Below the pieces are notes generated by a model. It ran no database searches. It was not told where the DNA came from and saw only the letters and a list, made by a program, of their open reading frames with translations. Both the position numbers and the translations under genes were made by a program. Shown here one piece after another: positions 8,449 through 16,328 of a stretch of 64,000 nucleotides of DNA (position 1 is its first letter; each line of letters begins with the position of its first letter). Where the stretch lies: positions 632,191 to 696,190 of the forward strand of contig NZ_SODP01000001.1 in NCBI RefSeq assembly GCF_004365355.1, read 5' to 3'. Source of the DNA: Kribbella pratensis. Its GTDB lineage: Bacteria > Actinomycetota > Actinomycetes > Propionibacteriales > Kribbellaceae.

Positions 8449-9933
8449 ATGAGTGATCAACTGGATCGGGACGCCGCCGGCTCGCTGGTCGTCGGCTTCA
8501 GTGGGACGACTGCCACCGACGAGCTCCGGCGGGCCGTCGCCGGTGGGCTCGGGGCGGTGATCCTGTTCACGCGCAATGTCGCGAGCGCGGAGCAGGTGGC
8601 CGCGTTGACCGACGACCTGCGGGCAGAGCGCCCGGAGCTGATCGTTGCGATCGATCACGAAGGCGGTGAGTTCAGCCACCTCGCCCCGGCGAACCCGTGG
8701 CCGCTCGCCTCACCGCGCCTGCTCGGCGACCTGGACGACGTCGACCTGACCCGGGCCTCGGCCCGCGACGCCGCGGCGACGCTCGCTGCCCTCGGCATCG
8801 ACCTGATGCTCGCGCCGTCGGTCGACGTGAACAGCAACCCCGCGAACCCGATCATCTCCACCCGCTCCTTCGGCCGTACTGCGGACGTCGTCTCGCGGCA
8901 CGGCGTCGCATTCGTCGAGGGCGTCCACGAAGCGGGTATCGCGGCCTGCCCCAAGCACTTCCCGGGCCACGGCGACGTGGCGGTCGACTCGCATTCGGAC
9001 CTCCCGCGGGTCGATCGCTCGATCGAGGAGGTCAAGGCGGTCGAGCTCGCCCCGTTCCGGGCGACGATCGCCGCGGGCGCCGACGTCGTGATGAGCGCGC
9101 ACATCGTGTTCTCGGCGTACGACGACCAGCCGGCCACGCTCTCGCACCGCGTACTGACCGGACTGCTGCGTGAGGAGCTCGGCTTCACCGGAGTCATCAC
9201 CACCGACGCGCTCGAGATGCAGGCCATCACCAAGAACCGGTCGATCGAGGACGCCGCCGTCGCGTCGATCGCCGCCGGCGCCGACCTGGCGATGATCGCC
9301 GTCGGTACTGCGGATCCGCACGCCCTGACCGCCCGGGTGGCCGATGCTGTGCGTGCCGGCACACTTCCGGCTGAGCGCGTCTCCGATGCGGCCGCCCGAG
9401 TCCGCGCGCTCGCGACTTCTCTTGGCGGGCGCACCCGGCAGCCGGGTCTCGACGGTGCGCCGATCCGCGAGGTCGCCGCCCGGGTGGTGGCCAATCAGAC
9501 GTTCCCCGCGCTCGGCCCCGCGCCGTACGTCATCGACCTCACCCAGGGCCTGCACCCGGCCTGGAACCCGTACTTCTCCGGCCTCCCGGAGATCTTCGCC
9601 CGCGTGGCCCCCGGCTCCGACGGCGTCGTACTGCGTGGCCGGCACCGGGACACCAGCGCGGTCGAGCCCGAGAACGACGCCATCGCCAAGGCAGCCAAGG
9701 CCGCGGAGGGCCGCCCGCTGGTCGTCGCGGTCCAGGACGCGGGCCGCACCCCGTGGATGCGCGACGCCCTCACTCGGCTCCTGCACGACCACACCCAGGA
9801 CGTATTCGTCCTCTGCACCGGCATCCCTGAGGATCAGGCGCTGATCCCCGAGGGCACGCCCTCCGCGACCACCTCCGGCCGCAACCTCGTCGTCCTGGAG
9901 GCGGTCGCGAAGGCGCTGACCCGGCAGCGTTAG
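8449..9933 (+). CDS. Glycoside hydrolase family 3, NagZ-like beta-N-acetylhexosaminidase
   Basis: 494 aa enzyme expected to release terminal beta-linked N-acetylglucosamine, for example from muropeptides. The TIM-barrel motifs are clear: IDHEGG, then KHFPGHGD (about 169-176) followed by DSHSDLP, the His/Asp loop of NagZ-type enzymes, and VITTDALEM with the nucleophile Asp253. About 160 residues follow the barrel, longer than in the roughly 340-residue E. coli NagZ. No signal peptide is seen, so it is probably cytoplasmic. The ATG at 8449 follows a GGAGGG/GGGGG run; the frame is open further upstream through the G-rich repeat, but that part is not protein-like. It sits between a ROK kinase and a ROK repressor, consistent with amino-sugar recycling. 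Confidence 0.85.
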   Translation: MSDQLDRDAAGSLVVGFSGTTATDELRRAVAGGLGAVILFTRNVASAEQVAALTDDLRAERPELIVAIDHEGGEFSHLAPANPWPLASPRLLGDLDDVDLTRASARDAAATLAALGIDLMLAPSVDVNSNPANPIISTRSFGRTADVVSRHGVAFVEGVHEAGIAACPKHFPGHGDVAVDSHSDLPRVDRSIEEVKAVELAPFRATIAAGADVVMSAHIVFSAYDDQPATLSHRVLTGLLREELGFTGVITTDALEMQAITKNRSIEDAAVASIAAGADLAMIAVGTADPHALTARVADAVRAGTLPAERVSDAAARVRALATSLGGRTRQPGLDGAPIREVAARVVANQTFPALGPAPYVIDLTQGLHPAWNPYFSGLPEIFARVAPGSDGVVLRGRHRDTSAVEPENDAIAKAAKAAEGRPLVVAVQDAGRTPWMRDALTRLLHDHTQDVFVLCTGIPEDQALIPEGTPSATTSGRNLVVLEAVAKALTRQR

Positions 9934-9943
9934 CCGGAAGGCC

Positions 9944-10031
9944 GGATCGCCAGGCCATCACAATCACGCCCGGCCGGGCTCGCCCGGCGGGGCAGCGGCG
10001 TCGGCCGCCGATTGTGATGGCCTGGAGATCC
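9944..10031. terminator. Bidirectional terminator between convergent nagZ and ROK repressor
   Basis: Arms 9944-9965 and 10010-10031 pair at 21 of 22 positions (core ccaggccatcacaatc / gattgtgatggcctgg) around a GC-rich loop of 44 bases. It starts 10 bases after the nagZ stop and ends just before the convergent gene's stop. Confidence 0.75.
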
Positions 10032-10036
10032 GGTCC

Positions 10037-11245
10037 TCAGCTCGGTCGGCAGCCCAGCTCGAGGTCGAGGGCGTGCTGTTCGACGTAGTTCAGGGCGTGG
10101 CGGACAGCGCCCACGGACACGATCGCATCGCCGAGGGACGAGACGGCGACGCGTGGCGGCGTACTGGTGTAGCCGGCCAGGTGCTTCTCGAGGTCGGGCA
10201 ACAGTGCGGCGGCGGCCTCGGCGACCGCGCCGCCGAGGACCACGAGCTCGGGGTTGAACAGGATGCCGACGGTGGCGATCACCCGGGCGGTCCGCGCGGC
10301 GATGTCCTGAAGAATGCCTAGGGCAACTTCATCGCCCTCGGCCGCTGCGCTGAACACCTGCTCGGCGGTCACTTCGCCGCCGTCGGCCAGCTTGCGCAGC
10401 GACGTCTCGACGGACGGGTCGGCGACGGCCGCCGTCCCTTTCTCGCGAGCGATCCGGGCGATGCCGTGGGTGTCACCCACACCCTCGATCAGCTTGAGGA
10501 ACACCATCTCGCCGGCGCCGCCGCGGCTGCCATGCAGCAGCCGCCCGGAGTCCATCAGACCGGACCCGAATCGCTCGCCGGCCAGCAGTACGACGAGGTC
10601 GTCGACGTTGCGCGCCCCGCCCCGCCAGTGCTCGCCGAGGGTGGCGAGGTTCGCGTCGTTCTCGAGCAGGACCGGCCAGCCGTGCAGCTCAGTCAGCCGC
10701 TTCGCCAGGTCTCCGTCGAAACGCCGCCAGAACTCGTCGTCGACCAGGATGTTTCCGTCCCGGTCGACCGGCGCCGCGACGCCGACGCCTGCCACCAGCA
10801 CCTGTTCGTTCGACACTCCGGCCGACGCGAGCGCTTCGGTCACCGTCTCGTGCACGATCTCGGTCCGCTCGCCCGGCGTCTTCACACCCGCCGCGGAGCG
10901 CCCGGCCTTGGCGACGGTCTCGCCGCGCAGGTCCGAGACCAGCACGGTCGTCTTCGAGGCGCCGATGTCGACGCCGAGCACGTACCCCGCGCGGTTGTTG
11001 TATTCGAACCGCCGCGACGGGCGGCCGACCGACGTACGGCCCGGATCGAGCTCAACCACCCAGCCCATCGAGATCAGGTCGTTGCAGACCGCGTGCACGG
11101 TCGCGCGGGTCAGACCGGTGGCTTCGATCAGGCCGGTACCGGTCATCACCCGCGCGCGGGTGAGCACGCCCAGGACCTTGCCCGCGTTCACCCGGCGCAA
11201 CATCGTCGGGGTGGCCGTCGGCGGGGTCGCCGGTGGTTTCGCCAT
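10037..11245 (-). CDS. ROK-family transcriptional repressor (NagC/XylR type)
   Basis: 402 aa. The N-terminal 80 or so residues form a winged helix-turn-helix (LRRVNAGKVLGVL, then LIEATGLTRATVHAVCNDL). The rest is a ROK sugar-sensing domain with VLGVDIGASKTTVLV, ENDANLATLGEHW and GSRGGAGEMVFL. The zinc cysteine cluster seen in the nearby kinase is absent, as in many ROK repressors. It probably binds a sugar and releases its operator. It is divergent from the GH13 glucosidase gene, and the 126-bp gap holds a perfect 12-bp palindrome that may be its site. The ATG at 11245 follows GAGAGGCGGAGC; the Met before LRRVNAGK is an alternative start. Confidence 0.88.
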   Translation of the reverse strand: MAKPPATPPTATPTMLRRVNAGKVLGVLTRARVMTGTGLIEATGLTRATVHAVCNDLISMGWVVELDPGRTSVGRPSRRFEYNNRAGYVLGVDIGASKTTVLVSDLRGETVAKAGRSAAGVKTPGERTEIVHETVTEALASAGVSNEQVLVAGVGVAAPVDRDGNILVDDEFWRRFDGDLAKRLTELHGWPVLLENDANLATLGEHWRGGARNVDDLVVLLAGERFGSGLMDSGRLLHGSRGGAGEMVFLKLIEGVGDTHGIARIAREKGTAAVADPSVETSLRKLADGGEVTAEQVFSAAAEGDEVALGILQDIAARTARVIATVGILFNPELVVLGGAVAEAAAALLPDLEKHLAGYTSTPPRVAVSSLGDAIVSVGAVRHALNYVEQHALDLELGCRPS

Positions 11246-11271
11246 GCTCCGCCTCTCGGGGAAATAGCCAC

Positions 11272-11335
11272 TTGACCTGTCGTCAGTATCGACCGCAGAA
11301 TACATGCAGATTCTAAATTTAGATCCTATATATAA
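11272..11335. promoter_or_regulatory. Divergent promoter region with a 12-bp palindromic operator
   Basis: TCTAAATTTAGA at 11312-11323 is a perfect palindrome in an AT-rich island, directly followed by TATATA at 11330-11335, a good -10 candidate for the glucosidase whose GTG is at 11372. TTGACC occurs at 11272. A ROK repressor encoded next door would be placed to block this promoter and perhaps its own. Confidence 0.6.
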
Positions 11336-11371
11336 ACCCCGGGTTACCAACAGATTCCGAGTGAGGCGATC

Positions 11372-13024
11372 GTGACGAGTCCGCAGACGACCCCGACAGC
11401 CCAAACGGCTCAGTCCGATTGGTGGCGGCAGGCTGTCGTCTATCAGATCTACCCGCGCAGCTTCGCCGACGCCAACGGTGACGGCGTCGGCGACCTGCCG
11501 GGCATCATCAGTCGAGTCCCGTACCTGGTGGCGCTGGGGATCGACGCGGTCTGGCTGAGCCCGTTCTACCCGTCCGCGCTGGCCGACGGCGGGTACGACG
11601 TCGACGACTACCGCAACGTCGACCCGCGGCTCGGGACCCTGGACGACTTCGACCAGCTGATCGAGGCACTGCACGCCGAGGGCATCAAGCTGATCGTGGA
11701 CATCGTCCCGAACCACACCTCCAACCGGCACGAGTGGTTCGTCGAGGCGCTCGAGGCGGCCAAGGGCGAGCCGGCCCGCGAGCGGTACATCTTCCGCGAC
11801 GGCCCCGACGGCAGCGACCAGCCGCCGTCGGACTGGGACTCGGTGTTCGGCGGTTCCGCCTGGGCGAAGACCGACGACGGCCAGTGGTACCTGCACATGT
11901 TCGCCGCCGAGCAGCCTGACCTGAACTGGCAGCACCCGGAGGTTCGCGCGGACTTCCTGGAGACGCTGAAGTTCTGGTCCGACCGTGGCGTCGACGGCTT
12001 CCGCGTCGACGTCGCGCACGCGCTGGTGAAGGACCTGTCCGAGCCGTTCCCGTCGAAGGCCACGCTGCCGCGGCAGTCGGAGTCGAACGGCAAGCACCCG
12101 CTCTGGGACCAGGACGGCGTCCACGAGATCTACCGCGACTGGCGCAACCTGCTGAATACCTACGACCCGCCGAAGTCGGCCGTGGCCGAGGCGTTCGTGC
12201 CGGCCGCCCGCCGGGCCCGGTACGCGAGCGCCGACGGGCTCGGGCAGGCGTTCAACTTCGACCTGTTGCAGGCCGACTTCGAGTACGACAAGTTCCGCAA
12301 GGTGATCGAGGAGAACCTCGCGCTCGCCGAGGAGAACGGCTCGTCGTCGACGTGGGTGTTCTCGAACCACGACGTCGTCCGGCACGCCACGCGGTACGGC
12401 CTGCCGAAGAACCCGAAGGGCGGCTGGCAGGACGGTAAGGACTGGCTGCTGAGCAACGGCACCGAGCCGACGGTCGACGTCGCGCTCGGCCTGCGCCGGG
12501 CCCGCGCCGCGACGCTGCTGATGCTCGCGCTGCCCGGATCGGCGTACCTGTACCAGGGCGAGGAGCTCGGTCTGCAGGAGGTCGGCGAGCTGCCGGCCGC
12601 GAACCTGCAGGACCCGGCGTACTTCCGCTCGAAGGGTGCCGAGAAGGGCCGTGACGGCTGCCGGGTGCCGATCCCGTGGACCGTCGACGGACTGTCGTTC
12701 GGCTTCGGTCCGGGCGGGTCCCACCTGCTGCAGCCGAAGTGGTTCGGGGCGTACTCCGTCCAGGCGCAGGAGGGCGACCAGGAGTCGACGCTGAGCCTCT
12801 ACCGCAAGGCCCTCGCCGTACGGCGTGGTCTGCGCACGGGCAACTCGCTGACGTGGGTCGACGGGACGGAATGGGTCCTGCACTTCACCCGCGACGGCGG
12901 CTGGCAGTCCATCACGAACTTCGGCGCGGCTCCGGTCGAGCTGCCCGACGCCGCTGTCGTGCTGTCCAGCGGTCCACTCGAGGGCGACAAGCTGCCGAGC
13001 GACACAACCGCCTGGCTGATCTAG
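11372..13024 (+). CDS. Glycoside hydrolase family 13 alpha-glucosidase (oligo-glucosidase type)
   Basis: 550 aa, no signal peptide, so it likely hydrolyses imported alpha-glucosides (maltose-, isomaltose- or trehalose-type) in the cytoplasm. All four conserved GH13 regions are visible: DIVPNH, GVDGFRVDVAH with nucleophile Asp213, AVAEAF with acid/base Glu273, and FSNHD with Asp334. The N-terminal VVYQIYPRSFADANGDGVGDL block is typical of the oligo-1,6-glucosidase/alpha-glucosidase subfamily. The GTG start at 11372 follows gaggcgatc. It is divergently paired with a ROK repressor and likely controlled by it. Exact linkage specificity cannot be read from the sequence. Confidence 0.9.
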   Translation: MTSPQTTPTAQTAQSDWWRQAVVYQIYPRSFADANGDGVGDLPGIISRVPYLVALGIDAVWLSPFYPSALADGGYDVDDYRNVDPRLGTLDDFDQLIEALHAEGIKLIVDIVPNHTSNRHEWFVEALEAAKGEPARERYIFRDGPDGSDQPPSDWDSVFGGSAWAKTDDGQWYLHMFAAEQPDLNWQHPEVRADFLETLKFWSDRGVDGFRVDVAHALVKDLSEPFPSKATLPRQSESNGKHPLWDQDGVHEIYRDWRNLLNTYDPPKSAVAEAFVPAARRARYASADGLGQAFNFDLLQADFEYDKFRKVIEENLALAEENGSSSTWVFSNHDVVRHATRYGLPKNPKGGWQDGKDWLLSNGTEPTVDVALGLRRARAATLLMLALPGSAYLYQGEELGLQEVGELPAANLQDPAYFRSKGAEKGRDGCRVPIPWTVDGLSFGFGPGGSHLLQPKWFGAYSVQAQEGDQESTLSLYRKALAVRRGLRTGNSLTWVDGTEWVLHFTRDGGWQSITNFGAAPVELPDAAVVLSSGPLEGDKLPSDTTAWLI

Positions 13025-13042
13025 CCGGCCGGTTCCACAGAC

Positions 13043-13099
13043 TCGTCCCGGTCAAGCCGTCGGCCCCTGTCGGCGGCCCTCCCCCTGTGACTGGGACGA
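13043..13099. terminator. Inverted repeat after the GH13 gene
   Basis: Arms 13043-13054 (tcgtcccggtca) and 13088-13099 (tgactgggacga) pair at 11 of 12 positions, 18 bases after the glucosidase stop codon. No T-run follows. Confidence 0.55.
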
Positions 13100-13168
13100 A
13101 CCGCCGGAGCGGGTGACGTGGTGGATGCGGCGGGGCGGTCGCACCGCCGCGCCCGGACCGGCGGAACT

Positions 13169-13209
13169 GGTTGTGGCGGGGGCACCGGGCGGCTGCCCCC
13201 GTCACAACC
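13169..13209. terminator. Strong hairpin just upstream of the NIF3 gene
   Basis: Arms 13169-13184 (ggttgtggcgggggca) and 13194-13209 (tgcccccgtcacaacc) pair at 15 of 16 positions with a 9-base loop. It ends 25 bases before the next GTG, so it may be a second terminator, or a structure in the leader of the next gene. Confidence 0.5.
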
Positions 13210-13234
13210 CAGTCAGGCCTGTCAGGATAAGCGC

Positions 13235-14374
13235 GTGACGACGCTTGCTGATGTGATCTCGGTGATGGACCGGCTGTACAAACCCGCGTGGGCGGAGTCG
13301 TGGGATGCGGTCGGCTTGGTGACCGGGGATCCGGACCAAGAAGTACGCCGGGTGTTGTTCGCCGTGGATCCGATGCGGGCCGTGGTGGACGAGGCGATCG
13401 AGGGCGGATTCGATCTGCTGGTCACGCATCATCCGTTGTTGCTGCGCGGTGTGAACAGCGTCGCGACGACCACGCCGAAGGGCCGGGTCATCAACGACCT
13501 GATCCGCGCCGGTGTCGCGCTGCACGTCTGTCACACCAACGCCGACAACGCCAACCCGGGTGTGAGCGACGCGCTCGCCGCTGCGATCGGGCTGCGGGAC
13601 ACGCGGCCGTTGAAACCGATGCCGGCCGACCCGATGGACAAGGTCGTCGTCGGTGTCCCGGTCGGGGAGACGCAGGCAATGCTCGACGCGCTGGCGAAGG
13701 CCGGTGCGGGGCGGGTCGGCCACTACGAACGCGCAGCATGGAGCGTCACCGGCGACGGGACGTTCCGGCCGCTCGAGGGCGCGAACCCGACGATCGGCAC
13801 CGTCGGCGACATCGAGGTGGTGCGGGAGGACCGCATCGAGATGATCCTGCCGCGCCGCAAGCGCCAGGCGGTCGCCGAGGCGCTCCTCGCGGCGCATTCC
13901 TACGAGGAACCGGCGTACGACTTCTACGAGCTCGCGGCGCTGCCGAGTGAGCGTGGTGGCGGCCGGATCGGCGTACTCACGGAGCCGTTGCCGCTGGCCG
14001 ATTTCGCCCGGCTGGTCGCGGAGAGCCTGCCGCGGACCGAGCACGGCGTTCGCGTCTCCGGGGATCCGGACCGGATGATCGAGACCGTCGCGGTGGTCGG
14101 GGGAGCGGGCGATTCGGAGTTCGATCGCGTTCGGTCCGCGGGCGTCGACGCCTACCTCACGGCGGACCTCCGGCACCATCCTGCCACCGAGGCGCGGGCG
14201 TACGGCGACCCGGCGCTGGTCGACGTCGCGCACTGGGCGAGTGAGTGGCCGTGGCTGGCGGACGCGGAGCGGCTCCTGCTCGACGGGCTGGCGGCAGAAG
14301 GCAGTACCCAAGGCAGTACCGTGGACACTCACATCTCAACACTTTGCACGGACGCATGGACCTTGCGGATCTGA
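13235..14374 (+). CDS. NIF3-like dinuclear metal-binding protein
   Basis: 379 aa member of the NIF3/YbgI family, a hexameric cytoplasmic protein with a two-metal centre, sometimes named GTP cyclohydrolase 1 type 2; its physiological role is unsettled. Metal-binding signatures include LLVTHHPLLLRG, LHVCHTNAD and the C-terminal VAHWASEWPWL. The protein has the long form with a central insert found in Gram-positive bacteria. The GTG at 13235 follows AGGATA. The next gene, for a zinc-ribbon coiled-coil protein, starts within 30 bases of its stop, as in M. tuberculosis Rv2230c-Rv2229c, so the two are probably co-transcribed. Confidence 0.88.
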   Translation: MTTLADVISVMDRLYKPAWAESWDAVGLVTGDPDQEVRRVLFAVDPMRAVVDEAIEGGFDLLVTHHPLLLRGVNSVATTTPKGRVINDLIRAGVALHVCHTNADNANPGVSDALAAAIGLRDTRPLKPMPADPMDKVVVGVPVGETQAMLDALAKAGAGRVGHYERAAWSVTGDGTFRPLEGANPTIGTVGDIEVVREDRIEMILPRRKRQAVAEALLAAHSYEEPAYDFYELAALPSERGGGRIGVLTEPLPLADFARLVAESLPRTEHGVRVSGDPDRMIETVAVVGGAGDSEFDRVRSAGVDAYLTADLRHHPATEARAYGDPALVDVAHWASEWPWLADAERLLLDGLAAEGSTQGSTVDTHISTLCTDAWTLRI

Positions 14375-14391
14375 GTGCGCCGCCACGACCT

Positions 14392-14406
14392 AAGGAGCCG
14401 ACTCTG
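14392..14406 (+). promoter_or_regulatory. Ribosome binding site pointing to a CTG start
   Basis: AAGGAG at 14392-14397 is followed after six bases by CTG at 14404-14406, in frame with the zinc-ribbon protein and exactly where the family's conserved N-terminus begins. The ATG at 14356 is in frame but has no comparable Shine-Dalgarno. Confidence 0.6.
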
Positions 14407-15147
14407 AACGCCGAGCCCGCCGTCCAACGCCGGTTGCTGGATCTGCAGGATCTCGACCTGCAGCTGGATCAGGTCGCGCACAAGCGCGCGTCGTTGCCCG
14501 AGCACCAGGCGCTCAAGGACCTGATCGCCGAGAAGTCCGTGGTCGACCGCGAACTGGTCACCGCCGACACCGAGGTCAGTGACCTGCAGCGTGAGCAGAA
14601 GAAGGCCGACAGCGACGTCGAGCAGGTCCGCCAGCGCCGCGCGCGCAACCAGCAACGGCTCGACTCCGGCCAGGTCACCTCGCCGCGCGACCTGGAGAAC
14701 CTGCAGCACGAGATCGGTTCGCTCGACCGCCGGATCTCCGACCTGGAGGACTCCGAGCTCGAGGTGATGGAGAAGCTCGAGGCCGCCGAGGTCGTGCAGG
14801 CCGACCTGCGGACCCGCGCCGAGGCGTTCGCCGGCCGTCAGGCCGAGCTGGAGACGACTCGCGACGCAGCGCTCAAGGAGCTCGACGAGCAGCGCGCACA
14901 GCTCGGCGACAAGCGAAAGGCCGTCGCCGCTGAACTGCCCGAGAACCTGCTCGCCCAGTACCAGCGCCTGCGTGAGCACAACGGTGGCATCGGCGCCGCG
15001 CCGCTCGTCGGCAAGCGTTGCATGGGTTGCCGGATGGAGCTCGCCCCGTCCGACCTCAACGCGATCAAGGCAGCCCCGCCGGACGCCGTACTGCGGTGTG
15101 AGGAGTGCGGCCGCATCCTCGTCCGTACGTCGGAGAGCGCGGCATGA
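14404..15147 (+). CDS. Zinc-ribbon coiled-coil protein (COG1579 type, Rv2229c-like)
   Basis: 247 aa from the CTG at 14404, or 263 aa from the ATG at 14356. Residues about 5-190 are charged heptad-rich coiled coil (for example AEKSVVDRELVTADTEVSD and QREQKKADSDVEQVRQRR), and the C-terminus carries a four-Cys zinc ribbon, CMGC ... CEEC. The family is thought to act in nucleic-acid or RNA handling, but its function is not established. It follows the NIF3 gene closely and overlaps the RNase H/phosphatase gene by 4 bp (ATGA), indicating translational coupling. The CTG start is the odd feature. Confidence 0.85.
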   Translation: MNAEPAVQRRLLDLQDLDLQLDQVAHKRASLPEHQALKDLIAEKSVVDRELVTADTEVSDLQREQKKADSDVEQVRQRRARNQQRLDSGQVTSPRDLENLQHEIGSLDRRISDLEDSELEVMEKLEAAEVVQADLRTRAEAFAGRQAELETTRDAALKELDEQRAQLGDKRKAVAAELPENLLAQYQRLREHNGGIGAAPLVGKRCMGCRMELAPSDLNAIKAAPPDAVLRCEECGRILVRTSESAA

Positions 15148-16265
15148 GTTATTCGCACGTCATCGTCGAGGCTGACGGTGGTTCGCGGGGCAATCCCGGA
15201 CCGGCGGCTTACGGCGCTCTCGTGCGCGACCCAGCGACTGGCGAGGTGATCGCGCAGGAGGGGAAGACGCTCGGCATCACGACCAACAACGTCGCGGAGT
15301 ACTCCGGGCTCGTCGCGGGACTCCAGTTGGCCGCGGAGTACGCGCCGGACGCCTCGATCGAGGTGCGGATGGACTCCAAGCTGGTCATCGAGCAGATGGC
15401 CGGCCGCTGGAAGATCAAGCACCCGGACCTGAAGCCGCTGGCGATCAAGGCGCAGAGCCTCGCACCGTTCGGCACCGAGTGGACCTGGGTGCCGCGCGCG
15501 CAGAACTCCGCTGCCGACGCGCTCGCGAACAACGCGCTCGACGGTGTGCCGATCCCGTTGAAGCCGGAGGCCGCGGGACCCGGCCCGGCCGCGGTGCAGG
15601 AGCCGTCGGATCTGCAGAAGGCGTTGCAGGGTTGGGGTGCGCAGGCCGAGCCGCCGACGCAGCTCATCTTCCTCCGGCACGGCGAGACGCCGCACACAGC
15701 GGAGAAGCGCTTCTCCGGTGCCGGCGGCGACGACCCGGCGTTGAGCGACACCGGTCGCGCGCAGGCCGCGGCAGCCGCGGAGTACCTGGCCCGGATCGGT
15801 GGGGTCGACGCGCTGGTGACGTCGCCGATGGTGCGCGCCCGGCAGACGGCCGACGCGGTGGCCGGCAAGCTCGGGCTCGAGCCGATCGTCGACGACGGCT
15901 GGATCGAGTGCTCGTTCGGCGACTGGGACGGGCACACGTTCGCCGAAGTACAACAGAAGTGGCCGGACGCGCTGAATGCCTGGCTGGACTCGACTTCGGT
16001 CGCCCCGCCCGGCGGTGAGTCGTTCGACGCGTGCGCGCGGCGGACGCGGTCGGCGCGGGACGGACTGCTCGCCCGGCACCCGGGGAAGACGGTCGTCGTG
16101 GTGACCCACGTGACGCCGATCAAGCTGATGGTCCGATCGGTGCTCCAGGCCCCGATGTCGTCGATGTTCCGGATGGAGCTGCGACCGGCGACCCTGACCG
16201 AGATCCACTGGTACGCCGACGGCCTGGCGTCACTGCGCTCCTTCAACGTGCAACCCTCGCTCTAG
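15144..16265 (+). CDS. Bifunctional RNase HI / histidine phosphatase
   Basis: 373 aa fusion. Residues about 1-140 form an RNase HI domain (VEADGGSRGNPGP, NVAEYSGL, RMDSKLV, SAADALANNAL: the acidic D-E-D-D set), which cuts RNA in RNA:DNA hybrids. Residues about 170-370 form a phosphoglycerate-mutase-type phosphatase with FLRHGE and VVTHVTP, resembling the CobC alpha-ribazole phosphatase. The architecture matches M. tuberculosis Rv2228c. The start ATG overlaps the stop of the zinc-ribbon gene. Confidence 0.93.
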   Translation: MSYSHVIVEADGGSRGNPGPAAYGALVRDPATGEVIAQEGKTLGITTNNVAEYSGLVAGLQLAAEYAPDASIEVRMDSKLVIEQMAGRWKIKHPDLKPLAIKAQSLAPFGTEWTWVPRAQNSAADALANNALDGVPIPLKPEAAGPGPAAVQEPSDLQKALQGWGAQAEPPTQLIFLRHGETPHTAEKRFSGAGGDDPALSDTGRAQAAAAAEYLARIGGVDALVTSPMVRARQTADAVAGKLGLEPIVDDGWIECSFGDWDGHTFAEVQQKWPDALNAWLDSTSVAPPGGESFDACARRTRSARDGLLARHPGKTVVVVTHVTPIKLMVRSVLQAPMSSMFRMELRPATLTEIHWYADGLASLRSFNVQPSL

Positions 16266-16319
16266 GGCACCCCCTGACCGCTCTGCGCGCAAGGCGTGGA
16301 GCCGTCAGGCATGCCCTAG
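16262..16319. terminator. Inverted repeat between RNase H/phosphatase and RNB genes
   Basis: CTAGGGCA (16262-16269) and TGCCCTAG (16312-16319) pair perfectly, with an inner ctgac/gtcag extension. The left arm overlaps the stop codon of the upstream gene. It could terminate the NIF3-RNase H operon before the RNB gene at 16329. Confidence 0.5.
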
Positions 16320-16328
16320 TCTGACCTC

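Noticed and set aside
8246..8452. Small plus-strand ORF encoding repeated VRAGV
   Set aside because: It is only the translation of the G-rich tandem repeat.
10037..12883. Minus-strand frame joining the ROK repressor to a long upstream part
   Set aside because: The part beyond 11245 lies opposite the GH13 gene and is not protein-like; the repressor has its own start.
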